From: Dallia pectoralis
Taxonomy: Eukaryota; Chordata; Actinopteri; Esociformes; Umbridae
DNA length: 64,000 nucleotides
NCBI GenBank assembly: GCA_029465975.1
Contig: CM055749.1
Location: forward strand, 663,705-727,704
Direction of reading: 5' to 3'
Shown here: positions 46,040-58,415 of the stretch, piece by piece
How positions within the stretch are numbered: the first letter of the stretch is position 1
How the letters are laid out: every line of letters starts with the position of its first letter
The notes under the pieces: model-generated
What the model was told of the DNA's origin: nothing
The model's database searches: none
Seen by the model: the letters and a program-made list of their open reading frames with translations, nothing else
Position numbers and translations under genes: made by a program

Positions 46040-48540
46040 TCATCTCATCTTCAACCGCTTATCCGGGGTCGGGTCGCGGGGGTAGCAGCTCTAGCAGGGG
46101 ACCCCAAACTTCCCTTTCCCGGGCAACATTAGCCAGCTCTGACTGGGGAATCCCGAGGCGTTCCCAGGCCAGTGTGGAGATATAATCTCTCCACCTAGTC
46201 CTGGGTCTTCCCCGAGGTCTCCTCCCAGCTGGACGTGCCTGGAACACCTCTCTAGGGAGGCGCCCAGGTGGCATTCGTACAAGATGCCCGAACCACCTCA
46301 ACTGGCTCCTTTCTATGCAAAGGAGCAGCGGCTCTACTCCGAGTTCCTCTCGGATGACTGAGCTTCTCACCCTATCCCTAAGGGAGAGGCCAGCCACCTT
46401 TCTGAGAAAACCCATTTCGGCCGCTTGTACCCGCGATCTAGTTCTTTCGGTCATGACCCAGCTTTCATGACCATAGGTGAGGGTAGGAACAAAGATTGAC
46501 CGGTAGATCGAGAGCTTTGCCTTTCGGCTCAGCTCTCTTTTCGTCACAACGGTGCGGTGAAGCGAATGCAACACCGCCCCCGCTGCTCCGATCCTCCGAC
46601 CAATCTCCCGCTCCATTGTTCCCTCACTCGCGAACAAGACCCCGAGGTACTTGAACTCCTTCACTTGGAGTAAGGACTCATTCCCTACCCGGAGTAGGCA
46701 CTCCACCGGTTTCCTGCTGAGAGTCATGGCCTCAGATTTAGAGGTGCTAACCCTCATCCCAGCCGCTTCACACTCAGCTGCGAACCGATCCAGTGAGTGC
46801 TGAAGGTCACCGACCGATGAGGCCATCAGGACCACATCATCCGCAAAAAGCAGTGATGTGACCATCAGCCCACCGAACGGGAACCCCTCCCCCATGACTA
46901 CGCCTTGATATCTTGTCCATGAATATTACAAACAGGATTGGTGACAAAGCGCAGCCCTGGCGGAGGCCAACCCCCACCTGGAACGAATCCGACTTACTGC
47001 CGAGGACACGGACACAGCTCATGCTTTGAGCGTACAGAGATTGGATGGCCCTGAGAAGAGACCCCTCACCCCATACTCCCGCAGCACCTCCCACAAAAGA
47101 TCCCGGGGTACCCGGTCATACGCCTTCTCCAGATCCACAAAACACATGTAGACTGGATGGGCATACTCCCAGGCCCCCTCCAGGATCCTTGCGAGAGTAA
47201 AGAGCTGGTCCGTGGTTCCCGGCCAGGACGAAAACCGCATTGTTCCTCTTCAATCTGAGGTTCGACTATTGGCCGAACCCTCCTTTCCAGCACTTTGGAG
47301 TACACTTTACCAGGGAGGCTGAGGAGTGTGATACCTCTGTAATTGGCACACACTCTCTGGTCCCCCTTTTAAAGAGGGGAACCACCACCCCGGTCTGCCA
47401 CTCCTCTGGCACTGTCCCAGACTTCCATGCAATGTTGAAGAGGCGTGTCAACCAAGACAGCCCTTCCCCACCCAAAGCTTTTAGCATTTCTGGACGAATC
47501 TCATCAGTCCCTGGGGCTTTGCCACTGTGGAGTTGTTTGACTACCTCAGCGACTTCCCCCAGGGAAACTGACGATGACCCTCCATCAGCCTCCAGCTCTG
47601 CCTCTGTACTAGAGGGCGTGTAGGTCGGATTCAGGAGCTCCTCAAAATGCTCTTTCCAGCGCCCGATCACATCATCAGTTGAGGTCAACAGTGTCCCATC
47701 CTTACTGTACACAGCTTGGATGGTTCCCGTTTTCCCCTTCTGAGGTGCCGAACGGTTTTCCAGAAGCATTTTGGTGCCGACCGAAAGTCCTTCTCCATAG
47801 CTTCTCCAAACTTCTCCCACACCCGCTGCTTTGCCTCTGACACGGCAGCGGCTGCAGCCCTTCGGGCCTGTCGGTACCCTGCAACTGCCTCCGGAGTCCC
47901 CAGGGCTAGCATATCCCTGAAGGCCTCCTTCTTCAGTCGGACAGCTTCCCTGACCACCGTGGTCCACCACGGTGTTCTAGGGTTACCACCCCTTGAGGCA
48001 CCTAGGACCTTGAGACCACAGCTCACCGCCGCAGCTTCAGCAATAGAAGCTTTGAACATTGCCCACTCAGGTTCAATGCCCCCAACCTCCACAGGGATGC
48101 CTGAAAAGCTCCGCCGGAGGTGTGAGTTAAAGATCTTTCGGACAGGGGCCTCCTCCAGACGTTCCCAGTTCACCCGCACTACCCGTTTGGGCTTACCTGG
48201 TCTGTCCAAAGTCTTTCCCCACCCTCTGATCCAACTCACTACCAGATGGTGATCAGTTGACAGCTCTGCCCCTCTCTTCACCCGAGTGTCCAAAACATGC
48301 GGCCTTAGATCAGCCGATACGATTACAAAATCGATCATTGACCTTCGGCCTAGGGTGCTCTGGTACCATGTACACTTATGCGCCTCCTTATGTTCGAACA
48401 TGGTGTTTGTTATAGACAATCCATGACTAGCACAGAAGTCCAATAACAAACGACCGCTCGGGTTTAGATCAGGGAGGCCGTTCCTCCCAATCACGCCTCT
48501 CCAGGTGTCTCCATCGTTGCCCACATGTGCGTTGAAGTCA
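46040..48540 (-). mobile_element. Non-LTR retrotransposon (LINE), 5'-truncated, multiply frameshifted
   Basis: On the minus strand the order is endonuclease, reverse transcriptase, C-terminal region. The endonuclease begins abruptly at LLGDFNAHVGNDGDTWRG (about 48540) and keeps RSMIDFVIVS and STDHHLVVSWIRG. RT motifs are LHSGKAPGTDEIRPEMLK, NYRGITLLSLPGKVYSKVLE, the catalytic FVDLEKAYDRVPRDLLWEV, GLRQGCALSPILFVIFMD and FADDVVLMAS. A C-terminal HLVRMPPGRLPREVF..GRPRTRWRDYI follows. These pieces lie in at least five different frame segments (48668-47685, 47623-47266, 47353-47066, 47240-47019, 47094-46837, 46895-46059), so it is dead. The 3' end is near 46040. The missing 5' part is replaced by a CA-type microsatellite. 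Clade is uncertain (RTE-like is my guess). Confidence 0.92.
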
Positions 48541-48662
48541 CCCAACAGACACACACAAACACACAGACACACACACACAGACACGCACAGACACAAACAC
48601 ACAGACACACAGACACACACAGACACACACAGACACACACAGACACACACAGACACACGACC
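48541..48662. repeat. CACAGACA microsatellite at the LINE truncation point
   Basis: About 120 bp of ACACAGACACACAC units exactly where the LINE endonuclease domain ends. Confidence 0.93.
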
Positions 48663-49189
48663 TCCCATCAGTCACATCTAGGAGTAAACAACAGGTAAAC
48701 AGGAGGATTTGCCATATCTTTATCTTCCTGCCCTGGGAACTTCCTTGCATAGCACAGTAGAACAGGTTTAGAAAGGTCTCTTGAGTTTGTTATTTCTACT
48801 TAATAATGCCAGACGTTATTTGCCGTACCAAACCCTCCTGGAGAATGTTGCAATAATTAGAAACACATTTCCTGTTGCTGCATATTTGTTTTCCTGCTGA
48901 AACAGTCTGTCATTAAGGTAGGACATCTTTAACAGAGAAGATTTCCCATGATTCATGTGTGTATGCCTTGTGACTTGACAGTTGGCTCCAGGGGGAACTA
49001 CAGTTTAAACACATGTGAATACAACTTTCTATTCATAAATGTTTGATTACTTTGTTATAAAATATTGTTTCTAACTGAAACAATAAGGTTTGATTAAATT
49101 AAACTGGTTTGATGTTATTTTTTTGCTGATTAAAAAAGAAATGTAAGAACACAGTCTTTTCTTTCAACACCTGCCTTCACTTGGAGTTT
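48663..49189. other. Intergenic between znf831 and edn3
   Basis: Unique AT-rich sequence with no exon or element I can support. Confidence 0.45.
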
Positions 49190-49560
49190 CCCTGTGTTCT
49201 TGTATAACATTACATACTAATAGCAAACATATAAACTGGTGTGTTCTTGTATAACATTACATACTAATAGCAAACATACAAACTGGTGTGTTCTTGTATA
49301 AAATTACATACTAATAGCAAACATATAAACTGGTGTGTTATTGTATAACATTACATACTAATAGCAAACATACAAACTGGTGTGTTCTTGTATAACATTA
49401 CATACTAATAGCAAACATACAAACTGGTGTGTTATTGTATAACATTACATACTAATAGCAAACATATAAACTGGTGTGTTATTGTATAACATTACATACT
49501 AATAGCAAACATACAAACTGGTGTGTATGACATTACATATGAATAGCAAACGTATAAACT
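49190..49560. repeat. 46-bp AT-rich minisatellite
   Basis: Eight copies of a 46-bp unit (unrelated to the 46-bp znf831 intron satellite) with TTGTATAACATTACATACTA and ATAGCAAACATA. Confidence 0.93.
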
Positions 49561-49595
49561 AGCTTGTATGAAAAACAAAGCATTATTGCATTGTT

Positions 49596-49797
49596 GTGGG
49601 TGAATGTGGGTGGATTTGGGTGTGTGTGGGTGGGTGTGGGTGGGTGAATGTGGGTAGGTGTGGGTGAATGTGGGTGGGTGGGTGAATGTGGGTGGGTGGG
49701 TGAATGTGGGTGGGTGGGTGAATGTGGGTGGGTGGGTGTGGATGGGTGGGTGTGGATGGGTGGGTGTTGGTAGATGTGGATAGGTGGATCTGGGTGG
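49596..49797. repeat. GGGTG-rich short repeat
   Basis: Irregular GTGGGTGGGTGAATGTGGGT repeats of 12-22 bp, G-rich on the plus strand. Confidence 0.9.
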
Positions 49798-50371
49798 ATA
49801 AACAGAACCCCTGACAACTGTAAAATTTGAGACAGAACCCCTGAAAACTTCCTTGAGGTTTTTCCACCTCCCCTGTCTTTTATTTTTTGTACCTGGCCTG
49901 TCTGTGAGCCAGGCCTTTAGGGGGTTGTACTGTCACCAGTGGTGAACTAGACTAGGTTCCCACTCGGGGTATTTAGTGGGGTGCACTTCCTGTTTTCTGG
50001 TGGTTTGTTTTGATTACACACACCAGGGCATAGCTAGCAATTAGCGAGGATATTTAAGGCTAAGGCATATTTTAAAATGTTCTTGTTTTATTGTTAACCT
50101 ATAAAGCAATTCAGAGATGCTCACAAGTCTCTGAGCTCGAGTCTCAAGTCAAGTCTGAAGTCTTTAGAGGACGAGTCTCAAGTCAAGTCTGAAGTCTTTA
50201 GAGGATGAGACTAATGTCTTTGTGTGTGCGACATAAGTGCAACTCAAGTCCAAGTCTCAAACTTGAGTCTCTGTGTTTTTAATGCATTACATGGACTAGA
50301 ACCTACTTACCTGGCTGAACCTACAAGTAACACAAAACACAGGGCTTCTAATTATACAGTTCATTTTTAAA
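49798..50371. other. Intergenic, partly repetitive
   Basis: Contains a two-copy GAGTCTCAAGTCAAGTCTGA repeat at 50135-50210. The rest is unassigned. Confidence 0.4.
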
Positions 50372-50518
50372 CAAGCCGCCAGACGTAGTGCGTTTTCCAA
50401 TAGAGATCTTCTATTATGGACTGATTTGCCAATTAGGGTTCAAGATGCAGACTCAGTTCAAACTGTAAAGACGCTATTAAAAACAAATCTTTTCAGCACG
50501 GTCTATCTTTGGGTGTAG
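50372..50518 (+). mobile_element. 3' coding end of a second LINE
   Basis: One open stretch reads QAARRSAFSNRDLLLWTDLP then IRVQDADSVQTVKTLLKTNL and FSTVYLWV before a stop. The LWxxLPxxVxxADSVxxFKxxLKTHLF pattern is the extreme C-terminus of L2/Rex-like LINE proteins. The upstream RT is absent. The following 300 bp (to about 50800) may be its 3' untranslated part. Confidence 0.6.
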
Positions 50519-50814
50519 TGTGGCTCAGAGGTGCAAAGGTGAACAGAGGGCTTGGATTTCACATTCCGCCCTGAGGTCTTTACTAGACGGGATCACATCT
50601 CCCCTGGGATGTCTTCTATCCAATGCCCTGTGAGGGCTGGAGTCACTGACTAATGTGGTTCTCCATTACCGTCATTACGAGTAACTTCTGTGAGTAATAC
50701 TAGAACTTCCCAGGGTGGTTGTGGTTGATTGGTGCACCTTGGTTGATGTTTGGTTAAGTGACTGGATCGTTTCTGTCCTGTTGTCATTGGACAGCACTGT
50801 TTTAGCCCCAAGTT

Positions 50815-51238
50815 CTTACACTGTTATAGTGTTGTTTTTACACTGTTATAGTGTAGTTTTCACACTGCTATAGTGTTGTAGATCGCTTCTGTTTTTACAC
50901 TGCTATAGTGTTGTTTTTACACTGCTATAGTGTTGTAGATCGCTTCTGTTTTTACACTGCTATAATGATGTTTTTACACTGCTAAAGTGTTGTAGATGTT
51001 TTTACACTGCTATAGTGATGTTTTTACACTGCTATAGTGATGTTTTTACACTGCTATAGTGTTGTTTTTACACTGTTATAGTGTTGTAGATGGCTTATGT
51101 TTCTACACTGCTATAGTGATGTTTTTACACTGCTATAGTGATGTTTTTTACACTGCTATAGTGATGTTTTTACACTGCTATAGTGATGTTTTTACACTGC
51201 TATAGTGATGTTTTTGCACTGCTATAGTGATGTTTTTA
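50815..51238. repeat. 22-bp minisatellite
   Basis: About 18 copies of TTTTTACACTGCTATAGTGA plus TG, with longer TGTAGATCGCTTCTG variants early in the array. Confidence 0.92.
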
Positions 51239-51902
51239 GACTGGGGCCTTGCAGCTTGACTTTCTTGGGGCCCTGTAGGTTGACGTTCTTTGGGCCCTGC
51301 AGCTTGACGTTCTTGGGGCCCTGCAGCTTGACGTTCTTGGGGCCCTGCAGATTGACGTTCTTGGGGCCCTGCAGCTTGACGTTCTTGGGGCCCTGCAGCT
51401 TGAAGTTCTTGGGGCCCTGCAGCTAGACGTCCTTGGGGCCCTGCAGATTGACGTTCTTGGGGCCCTGCAGCTTGACGTTCTTGGGGCCCTGCAGCTTGAC
51501 GTTCTTGGGGCCCTGCAGCTTGACGTTCTTGGGGCCCTGTAGCTTTACAATTTTGGGGCCCTGCAGCTTGACGTTCTTGGGGCCCTGCAGCTTGACGTTC
51601 TTTGGGCCCCGCAGCTTGATGTTCTTGGGGGCCTGCAGCTTGACGTTCTTGGGGCCCTGCAGCTTGAAGTTCTTGGGGCCCTGCAGCTTGACGTTCTTGG
51701 GGCCCTGCAGATTGACGTTCTTGGGGCCCTGCAGCTTGACGTTCTTGGGGCCCTGCAGCTTGACGTTCTTGGGGCCCTGCAGCTTGACGTTCTTGGGGCC
51801 CTGTAGCTTTACAATTTTGGGGCCCTGCAGCTTGACGTTCTTGGGGCCCTGCAGCTTGACGTTCTTGGGGCCCTGTAGCTTTACAATTTTGGGGCCCTGC
51901 CC
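51239..51902. repeat. 24-bp GC-rich minisatellite
   Basis: About 27 copies of GGGGCCCTGCAGCTTGACGT plus TCTT. It contains the palindromes GGGCCC and CTGCAG. Both strands have long open frames (260 codons minus, 182 plus) because 24 is a multiple of three; no other coding evidence. Confidence 0.95.
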
Positions 51903-52949
51903 CTGGAATCCTTTTTTTCTGATGCTTTCTGAGGCTGGTGTATTTCTGTTCAGCTGTCATGTCTGTGACCAGGCTGGTTAGAAAAATGAACTATATCTAA
52001 TTTTCTAAATTACTTTGTGAGAAGTATCCACATTTTTTTTTTATATCTTTGTAGAACGTCTGAAAACTAAGCATTTGTATATTTGTGACAACTATATGGC
52101 AATGCAGCTGCTGTACATTTGGGCAAAATAGATTTGTCAGGATTGTCCAGATTACGTGACAAAAGGTTCTCATTTGCTAAGCATGCACAGTATGTATGGA
52201 AGACATCATATGCAATACACTTGTGTAAACGCATGTAACCTCTGCACAGTGTACTAAGGTTCGCCCTCCTTTACAGAGGTACAGACTGGGGTAAGCTTGG
52301 TTATAAAACAGATTTTATTTGAATACATCTCCATAAAACAGTGACATAGGCCAAGTACCTGCACCAACCCAAACACAACAACATAAGAACCAACACATTA
52401 CAATACACATTAAAATACACAGATACATTAAAATACACAGATACATTAACAAAGACTATTACATACCAGGTAACGTGCATTGACACAGCGCCTCGCTGCT
52501 CAACCAGTGATTCGAGCACACACCAAACAAACAGCCCTTCCTGCCAACCTTTAACCTCTTGATCAGCAAGGGGCGGGGCCAGATCACATGGTCATGCCTA
52601 TCACTACCTGGTTACACTCAGAACTCTTTACGCCAGCCCTGTTTAGCCTGATTGAAATCAGAGCATTCCACCAGAAACACATTTGTTTGCGTCAGATAAT
52701 AGCTGCCCAACTAGACATAAGAAGACCAAAAACAGAACATGAACAAGTTCAACAGCAATTTGAGTACCTTGAAAAGCGCTACATAAGCTTAAAATATTAT
52801 TATTATTATTCTAATAAAGATTTGGTAAATCATTTTATTACATCATTTTTATTTGCGAACATTAGTCTTTTACAGTGGCCATAATTGTACACAAAAAAAT
52901 CACACAATTGGTGGCAAATTTATTTTTTCTAAAATGTATTAGTTATTAC
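51903..52949. other. Intergenic, no supported gene
   Basis: Over 1 kb of mostly unique sequence. Open frames of 72 codons (minus, 52301-52519) and 98 codons (plus, 52588-52884) show no family I recognise. Confidence 0.4.
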
Positions 52950-53036
52950 ACAACAAAATGTATTAGTTATTACACAACAAAATGTATTAGTTATTACACA
53001 ACAAAATGTATTAGTTATTACACAACAAAATGTATA
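52950..53036. repeat. 24-bp AT-rich repeat, 3-4 copies
   Basis: AAAATGTATTAGTTATTACA plus CAAC in tandem. Confidence 0.88.
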
Positions 53037-53924
53037 GAAAATAAAAGGCAATGAATGCCTTCTCAAGTAGCTGTACATATTGTCCAACATGTTTGCGGGA
53101 CAGGAAGAAATGGATTGCTAATTCAACTCTGTATATTATGTGAATCAGGAGCGGGTCAATGGGTCAATGAGCTGCTGTCTAGTTCCCTGTACGATCCCTT
53201 TAAAGAGCATTCTACAGGCATTGACCCAGAACATTTGGGCAGAACCTTTTGCCATATGTCATGTTGAGATGTCCAACGGGGTGATCCGGGACAAGATAAT
53301 GGAAGCATCAGTTAATCAACCAGTAAATCTATACCAGGAGGTCCAGAAAGAATTTACGACGTAAGTAATTCAGGCATTGGTGGAAACTAGCACAGATATT
53401 TTACCTGACCTACTCTGTCTAAAGCCAAGCTGTATTCTGACTACAAAAACCTTGAGTTATTTTGTGGAGTTATAACATTAACGTGAGCTAATTACATTAA
53501 GTCATAACCATAATGTGAGTTAATTACATTAAGTCATAACCCCAGCGGTACAGATGCCAGGTCAGTATTTGAGTCCATCTGGCACAGCAGGAGAATAGCA
53601 CAGCAACATGATGCATAATTGTTTATGGAGTAGTAGAAGAATGTTAAATTAGTGCAAATCAAATCCGAACAATTAGACGGGAAAACTAACTGTAGTTACC
53701 TCAAACTGAACTGTCTTTGAACGTTCCTTATTATGAAACATCTGCATCTCTAGGTGTTTTGTTACCCTGCTAACAGCCATCTGTTTACTGACATATTTTT
53801 ATATATCGCCTTACATGGAGAGATTTATGAGTACAGTGTGATTCATTGTCTACCCATCTGAGATAGTAGTTAGTGCCAATAGGCTGAATGTAGCTGCTAA
53901 ATCACGCATAAGAGAAGACAGCTA
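53037..53924. other. Intergenic with an unrecognised open stretch
   Basis: From 53140 to 53360 the plus strand is open and ends ...IMEASVNQPVNLYQEVQKEF followed by a GTAAGT-like donor at about 53360. This could be an old exon or transposon piece; I recognise no family, and the upstream part is broken by stops in that frame. Confidence 0.3.
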
Positions 53925-55080
53925 GCACGGCAGCTTATTGAGGCGTGTTAAAGAAGACAGCTAGCACGGCAGCTTATTGAGGCGTGTTGAGAAGACAGCT
54001 AGCACGCAGCTTATTGACGCATGTTGAGAAGACAGCTAGCACGGCAGCTTATTGAGGCGTGTTGAGAAGACAGCTAGCACGCAGCTTATTGAGGCATGTT
54101 GAGAAGACAGCTAGCACGGCAGCTTATTGAGGCGTGTTGAGAAGACAGCTAGCACGGCAGCTTATTGAGGCGTGTTGAGAAGACAGCTAGCACGGCAGCT
54201 TATTGAGGCGTGTTGAGAAGACAGCTAGCACGCAGCTTATTGAGGCATGTTGAGAAGACAGCTAGCACGGCAGCTTATTGAGGTGTGTTGAGAAGACAGC
54301 TAGTACGGCAGCTTATTGAGGGGTGTTGAGAAGACAGCTAGCACGGCAGCTTATTGAGGCGTGTTGAGAAGACAGCTAGCACGCAGCTTATTGAGGCGTG
54401 TTGAGAAGACAGCTAGTACGGCAGCTTATTGAGGCGTGTTGAGAAGACAGCTAGCACGGCAGCTTATTGAGGCGTGTTGAGAAGACAGCTAGCACGCAGC
54501 TTATTGACGCATGTTGAGAAGACAGCTAGCACGGCAGCTTATTGAGGCGTGTTGAGAAGACAGCTAGCACGCAGCTTATTGAGGCGTGTTGAGAAGACAG
54601 CTAGCACGGCAGCTTATTGAGGCGTGTTGAGAAGACAGCTAGCACGCAGCTTATTGAGGCGTGTTGAGAAGACAGCTAGTACGGCAGCTTATTGAGGCGT
54701 GTTGAGAAGACAGCTAGCACGGCAGCTTATTGAGGCGTGTTGAGAAGACAGCTAGCACGCAGCTTATTGAGGCGTGTTGAGAAGACAGCTAGCACGGCAG
54801 CTTATTGAGGCATGTTGAGAAGACAGCTAGCACGGCAGCTTATTGAGGCGTGTTGAGAAGACAGCTAGCACGCAGCTTATTGAGGCGTGTTGAGAAGACA
54901 GCTAGCACGGCAGCTTATTGAGGCGTGTTGAGAAGACAGCTAGCACGCAGCTTATTGGGGCATGTTGAGAAGACAGCTAGCACGGCAGCTTATTGAGGCG
55001 TGCTGAGAAGACAGCTAGCATGGCAGCTTATTGAGGCGTGCTGAGAAGACAGCTAGCATGGCAGCTTATTGAGGCGTGTT
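53925..55080. repeat. 38-bp minisatellite
   Basis: About 31 copies of a unit with GAAGACAGCTAGCACGGCAG and CTTATTGAGGCGTGTTGA. A 37-bp form (GCACGCAGC) alternates in patterns of one or two units. Confidence 0.95.
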
Positions 55081-55437
55081 TTCTATGTGTCTGACTCAGC
55101 TGAAAGCGTCTTGGCTGTGGTCTTTGTAACATGACTAAGATGCCCTGTCTGGCTTGTTATCTACACAGAAACATTTGCAGACTTCTCAGTTTTGAAAATA
55201 CCTGTAGTTGGTGCCAAGTGGGTAAATATAGCGAACAGGTGAGCATGGTTGTGGCATGAATAGGCCGGATGTTTTGTGATCACACACACACACTTTTAGC
55301 TGCTGTGTCATCTGTCTCTGCTTAACATTCACACAGCTGCACTTTATCTTGTAGTAAATCACTCATTATCATCTGCTGCTCATGACAACAAACGTTTGCA
55401 TTCTTGTTTTACTTTTATGTAAAATAACACTATCCCT
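55081..55437. other. Intergenic, nothing recognised
   Basis: Unique sequence without a supported feature. Confidence 0.4.
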
Positions 55438-55655
55438 AGGTGGAGAAGTTGGATGTTTGGTAAGATGGTGGAGAAGTTGGATGTTTGGTAAGATGGTGGA
55501 GAAGTTGGATGTTTGCTAAGATGGTGGAGAAGTTGGATGTTTGGTAAGATGGTGGAGAAGTTGGATGTTTGGTAAGATGGTGGAGGAGTTGGATGTTTGG
55601 TAAGATGGTGGAGGAGTTGGATGTTTGGTAAGATGGTGGAGAAGTTGGGTGTTAG
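55438..55655. repeat. 28-bp minisatellite
   Basis: Eight copies of a 28-bp unit with AGAAGTTGGATGTTTGGTAA and GATGGTGG. Confidence 0.92.
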
Positions 55656-55837
55656 TGTGTGCAGGTATCAGGGTGGAGGATGAGGAGGTTAGGTAGCAGG
55701 GTGAACCAGTTGGAGGTAACAGGACCGTGGGCCTCTCATTATAGTTTGTTCAGGGTGAATTTCCTGTAGGGATCAATGTGGAATTAGGTGTCCAATCTCC
55801 TGCCAAACATTCTCAGGACGACCAGGATACCTGCACA

Positions 55838-56012
55838 CAGACACACACTCAATCACAAACACACACACACACACTCAATCACAAACACACACACTCAATC
55901 ACAAACACACACACTCAATCAAAAACACACACACTCAATCCCAAACACACACACTCAATCACAAACACACACACTCAATCACAAACGCACACACTCAATC
56001 ACAAACACACCG
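55838..56012. repeat. 20-bp CA-rich minisatellite
   Basis: About eight copies of CAATCACAAACACACACACT. Confidence 0.9.
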
Positions 56013-56051
56013 AATCACCAAAACACAACAGTATGATCTATTTTCAGTTTA

Positions 56052-57686
56052 CAGTTTTTTTATTCCCTTTGGTACTATTTTCACAAGTGAGGTGTACATA
56101 TTCAAAACTCTTAGTACAAAGATCCAAACTGATCACACTTGTAACGCAGCTAGTCATGCTTTCAAAACCTGATGGAACGCTTTCAGTCAGTTGCACAAGC
56201 TTTCAGTCCACATAATCATTGTTTCAAACACAATATTATTGTAATATGTAATGGGAACATTTGGTTTAATCACCGAAACACAACAGTATGATCTTCTTTC
56301 AGTTTAGTACTTTTAACAATCAGTTCATCCAACAGTGCAAGATACATGTTTCAAAAAAGCCTTAGAAGTGCTGAAATTAATAGTATAATAGTACTGTATT
56401 CTACTGCACTTCTGTTACCTTTTCCTGTATAATTACTGTACTATTGTATACAGGTTTTTTCTACATATGATTGAGGGTCAGGAACTACAAGGGGGAAGGC
56501 CGCCTATGTTCACAGAATGCAAGGATGGATTCGTCATTCAGGACGTTTCTTTCCAAGGTGTCTTGCTAATGACAAACATTGCCTGCGATCTTGATGAAAT
56601 TCTCTGGCCAGATCCAGCTAGGCGAAGAGACAATGTCTAGGTTTTTGTTTTTTTTAACCGTAAACTCACAGTACATACGTAAAGTGACATTTTGTTACAG
56701 TATTATGAATCTCCATGTCAACATTTTGGTTGAGAAATAAATTAGGTTCTTCAGTCTGAAACATTGGTCTTGTGTAGTGTTTGGTGAATTTACATTATAT
56801 TTGTACTTGATGGTAGCCTACTCTAATCATAGGGAAGTAGTAGTGCTATAAGTGTTTTAGGTTTATCACAGCAGAGCGTAACTCGTGCAAACAGAGTATA
56901 GTGATGTGAAACGTGTTTGTTTGATATGGTAACAAAGTGTGGTTTTTAAACAGAAGTGTAAAGTTTTTACAAGAGTGTTTAATTATGCAAAGGATCTGTA
57001 GTGTTTTGCTTATTGTGTGTGTGGTTTTGCTAATTGTGTGTAGTGTTTTGAAAACACGGGCCCTGTTTTGAAAATCGTGCTTAAGCAAGGTATAAGTAAG
57101 GTATAATTTCTATTATGTAACTAAATGAGAACAAACATAACATTTAGTGCACACATTACATGTAATTTGGATCAAGCCTGTCTTTAGCATTTGGCCATAG
57201 ATTCTCATTCACATCTCATTTCAGTAAAATCAATTAGCCATAACGAGTATTCATCACGGGTGGTTAATTTACATGTTCGTACAAAAACACATTTTATTTC
57301 TTTAGTTCTCAAAATCGATATACTGTTTATTGCTGAAATTAAAATATATGGTTTACCAAACGGTTCAGTGATAAACCATTAAAATCAGTTGGATTAAGTG
57401 TTGGTCAAATGTATTTATGCAAATGATATGAGAAGCTTATCTAAAGTATTGTGAGCGTTGCGAAAAACAATTACTACATATGAAAGGTATTTCTTTGATG
57501 ACACACTGATTAGGTGTTGTGAAAAAGTGATCATTTTGAAATGTGTCATTTTGTGCATTGTACTTACTTAGTCAATTGAACATGTGATTACATGTTCGAA
57601 AAAACTGACTTTTTGATGATCTGCTTTGAGTGTAACAGTTTTTACCACACTTGTGAAAATAGTACCAAAGCGAATAAAAAAAACTG
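56052..57686. mobile_element. Tc1/mariner-type DNA transposon, 1.64 kb, inactive
   Basis: The ends are inverted repeats of about 40 bp: CAGTTTTTTTATTCCCTTTG then GTACTATTTTCACAAGTG at the left; the right end reads the same on the minus strand with one extra T and a few changes. Both ends are flanked by TA (56050-56051 and 57687-57688), the Tc1/mariner target duplication. Inside, 56520-56640 encodes the transposase C-terminus, QGWIRHSGRFFPRCLAND then NIACDLDEILWPDPARRRD and a stop, with a frameshift between the two halves. The catalytic DDE region is otherwise missing. A copy of the left flank (ACACAACAGTATGATCT...TTTCAGTTTA) recurs inside at 56277-56306. Confidence 0.8.
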
Positions 57687-57827
57687 TAATGTTATCCTGT
57701 AGTTCTCTGCTGTAGTTATATCTTGTGTTTTTTACAGTAATGTTATTTTATCCTGTAGTTATATAGTTATATCTTGTGTTTTTATATTATATTATCCTGT
57801 AGTTCTCACACAGGTGACAATGCATCT

Positions 57828-58415
57828 TAGTTTAGAGAGGAGAGGAGACCACAGCTTGCGCTCTATAGACTCCTGGATATATCCTAGGGACTTGACGACT
57901 AGAGGAGAGGAGACCCCAGCTTGCGCTCTATAGACTCCTGGATATATCCTAGGGACTTGACGACTAGAGGAGAGGAGACCACAGCTTGCGCTCTATAGAC
58001 TCCTGGATATATCCTAGGGACTTGACGACTAGAGGAGAGGAGACCACAGCTTGCGCTCTATAGACTCCTGGATATATCCTAGGGACTTGACGACTAGAGG
58101 AGAGGAGACCACAGCTTGCGCTCTATAGACTCCTGGATATGTCCTAGGGACTTGACGACTAGAAGAGAGGAGACCACAGCTTGCGCTCTATAGACTCCTG
58201 GATATATCCTAGGGACTTGACGACTAGAGGAGAGGAGACCACAGCTTGCGCTCTATAGACTCCTGGATATATCCTAGGGACTTGACGACTAGAGGAGAGG
58301 AGACCACAGCTTGCGCTCTATACTCCTGGATATATCCTAGGGACTTGACGACTAGAGGAGAGGAGACCACAGCTTGCGCTCTATACTCCTGGATATATCC
58401 TATAGGGACTTAGAG
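57828..58415. repeat. 65-bp minisatellite upstream of edn3
   Basis: Nine copies of a 65-bp unit with AGAGGAGAGGAGACCACAGC, TTGCGCTCTATAGACTCCTG and GATATATCCTAGGGACTTGA. Each unit holds the perfect palindrome GGATATATCC. The array ends about 245 bp before the edn3 start codon, so it lies in its likely promoter. Confidence 0.94.

Noticed and set aside
49910..50095. Possible solo LTR (TGTCACCAGTGG ... TATTTAAGGC)
   Set aside because: The composition and TATTTAAGG block suggest an LTR, but I cannot find both ends or a target duplication.
51178..51981. 260-codon minus and 182-codon plus frames (GPQERQAA units; LTFLGPCS units)
   Set aside because: A 24-bp minisatellite open on both strands; no unique flanking protein and no splice signals tied to it.
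53140..53364. Possible exon ending EVQKEFTT before a GTAAGT-like site
   Set aside because: No family recognised, no partner exon found, and the upstream frame is broken; kept only as an unassigned stretch.
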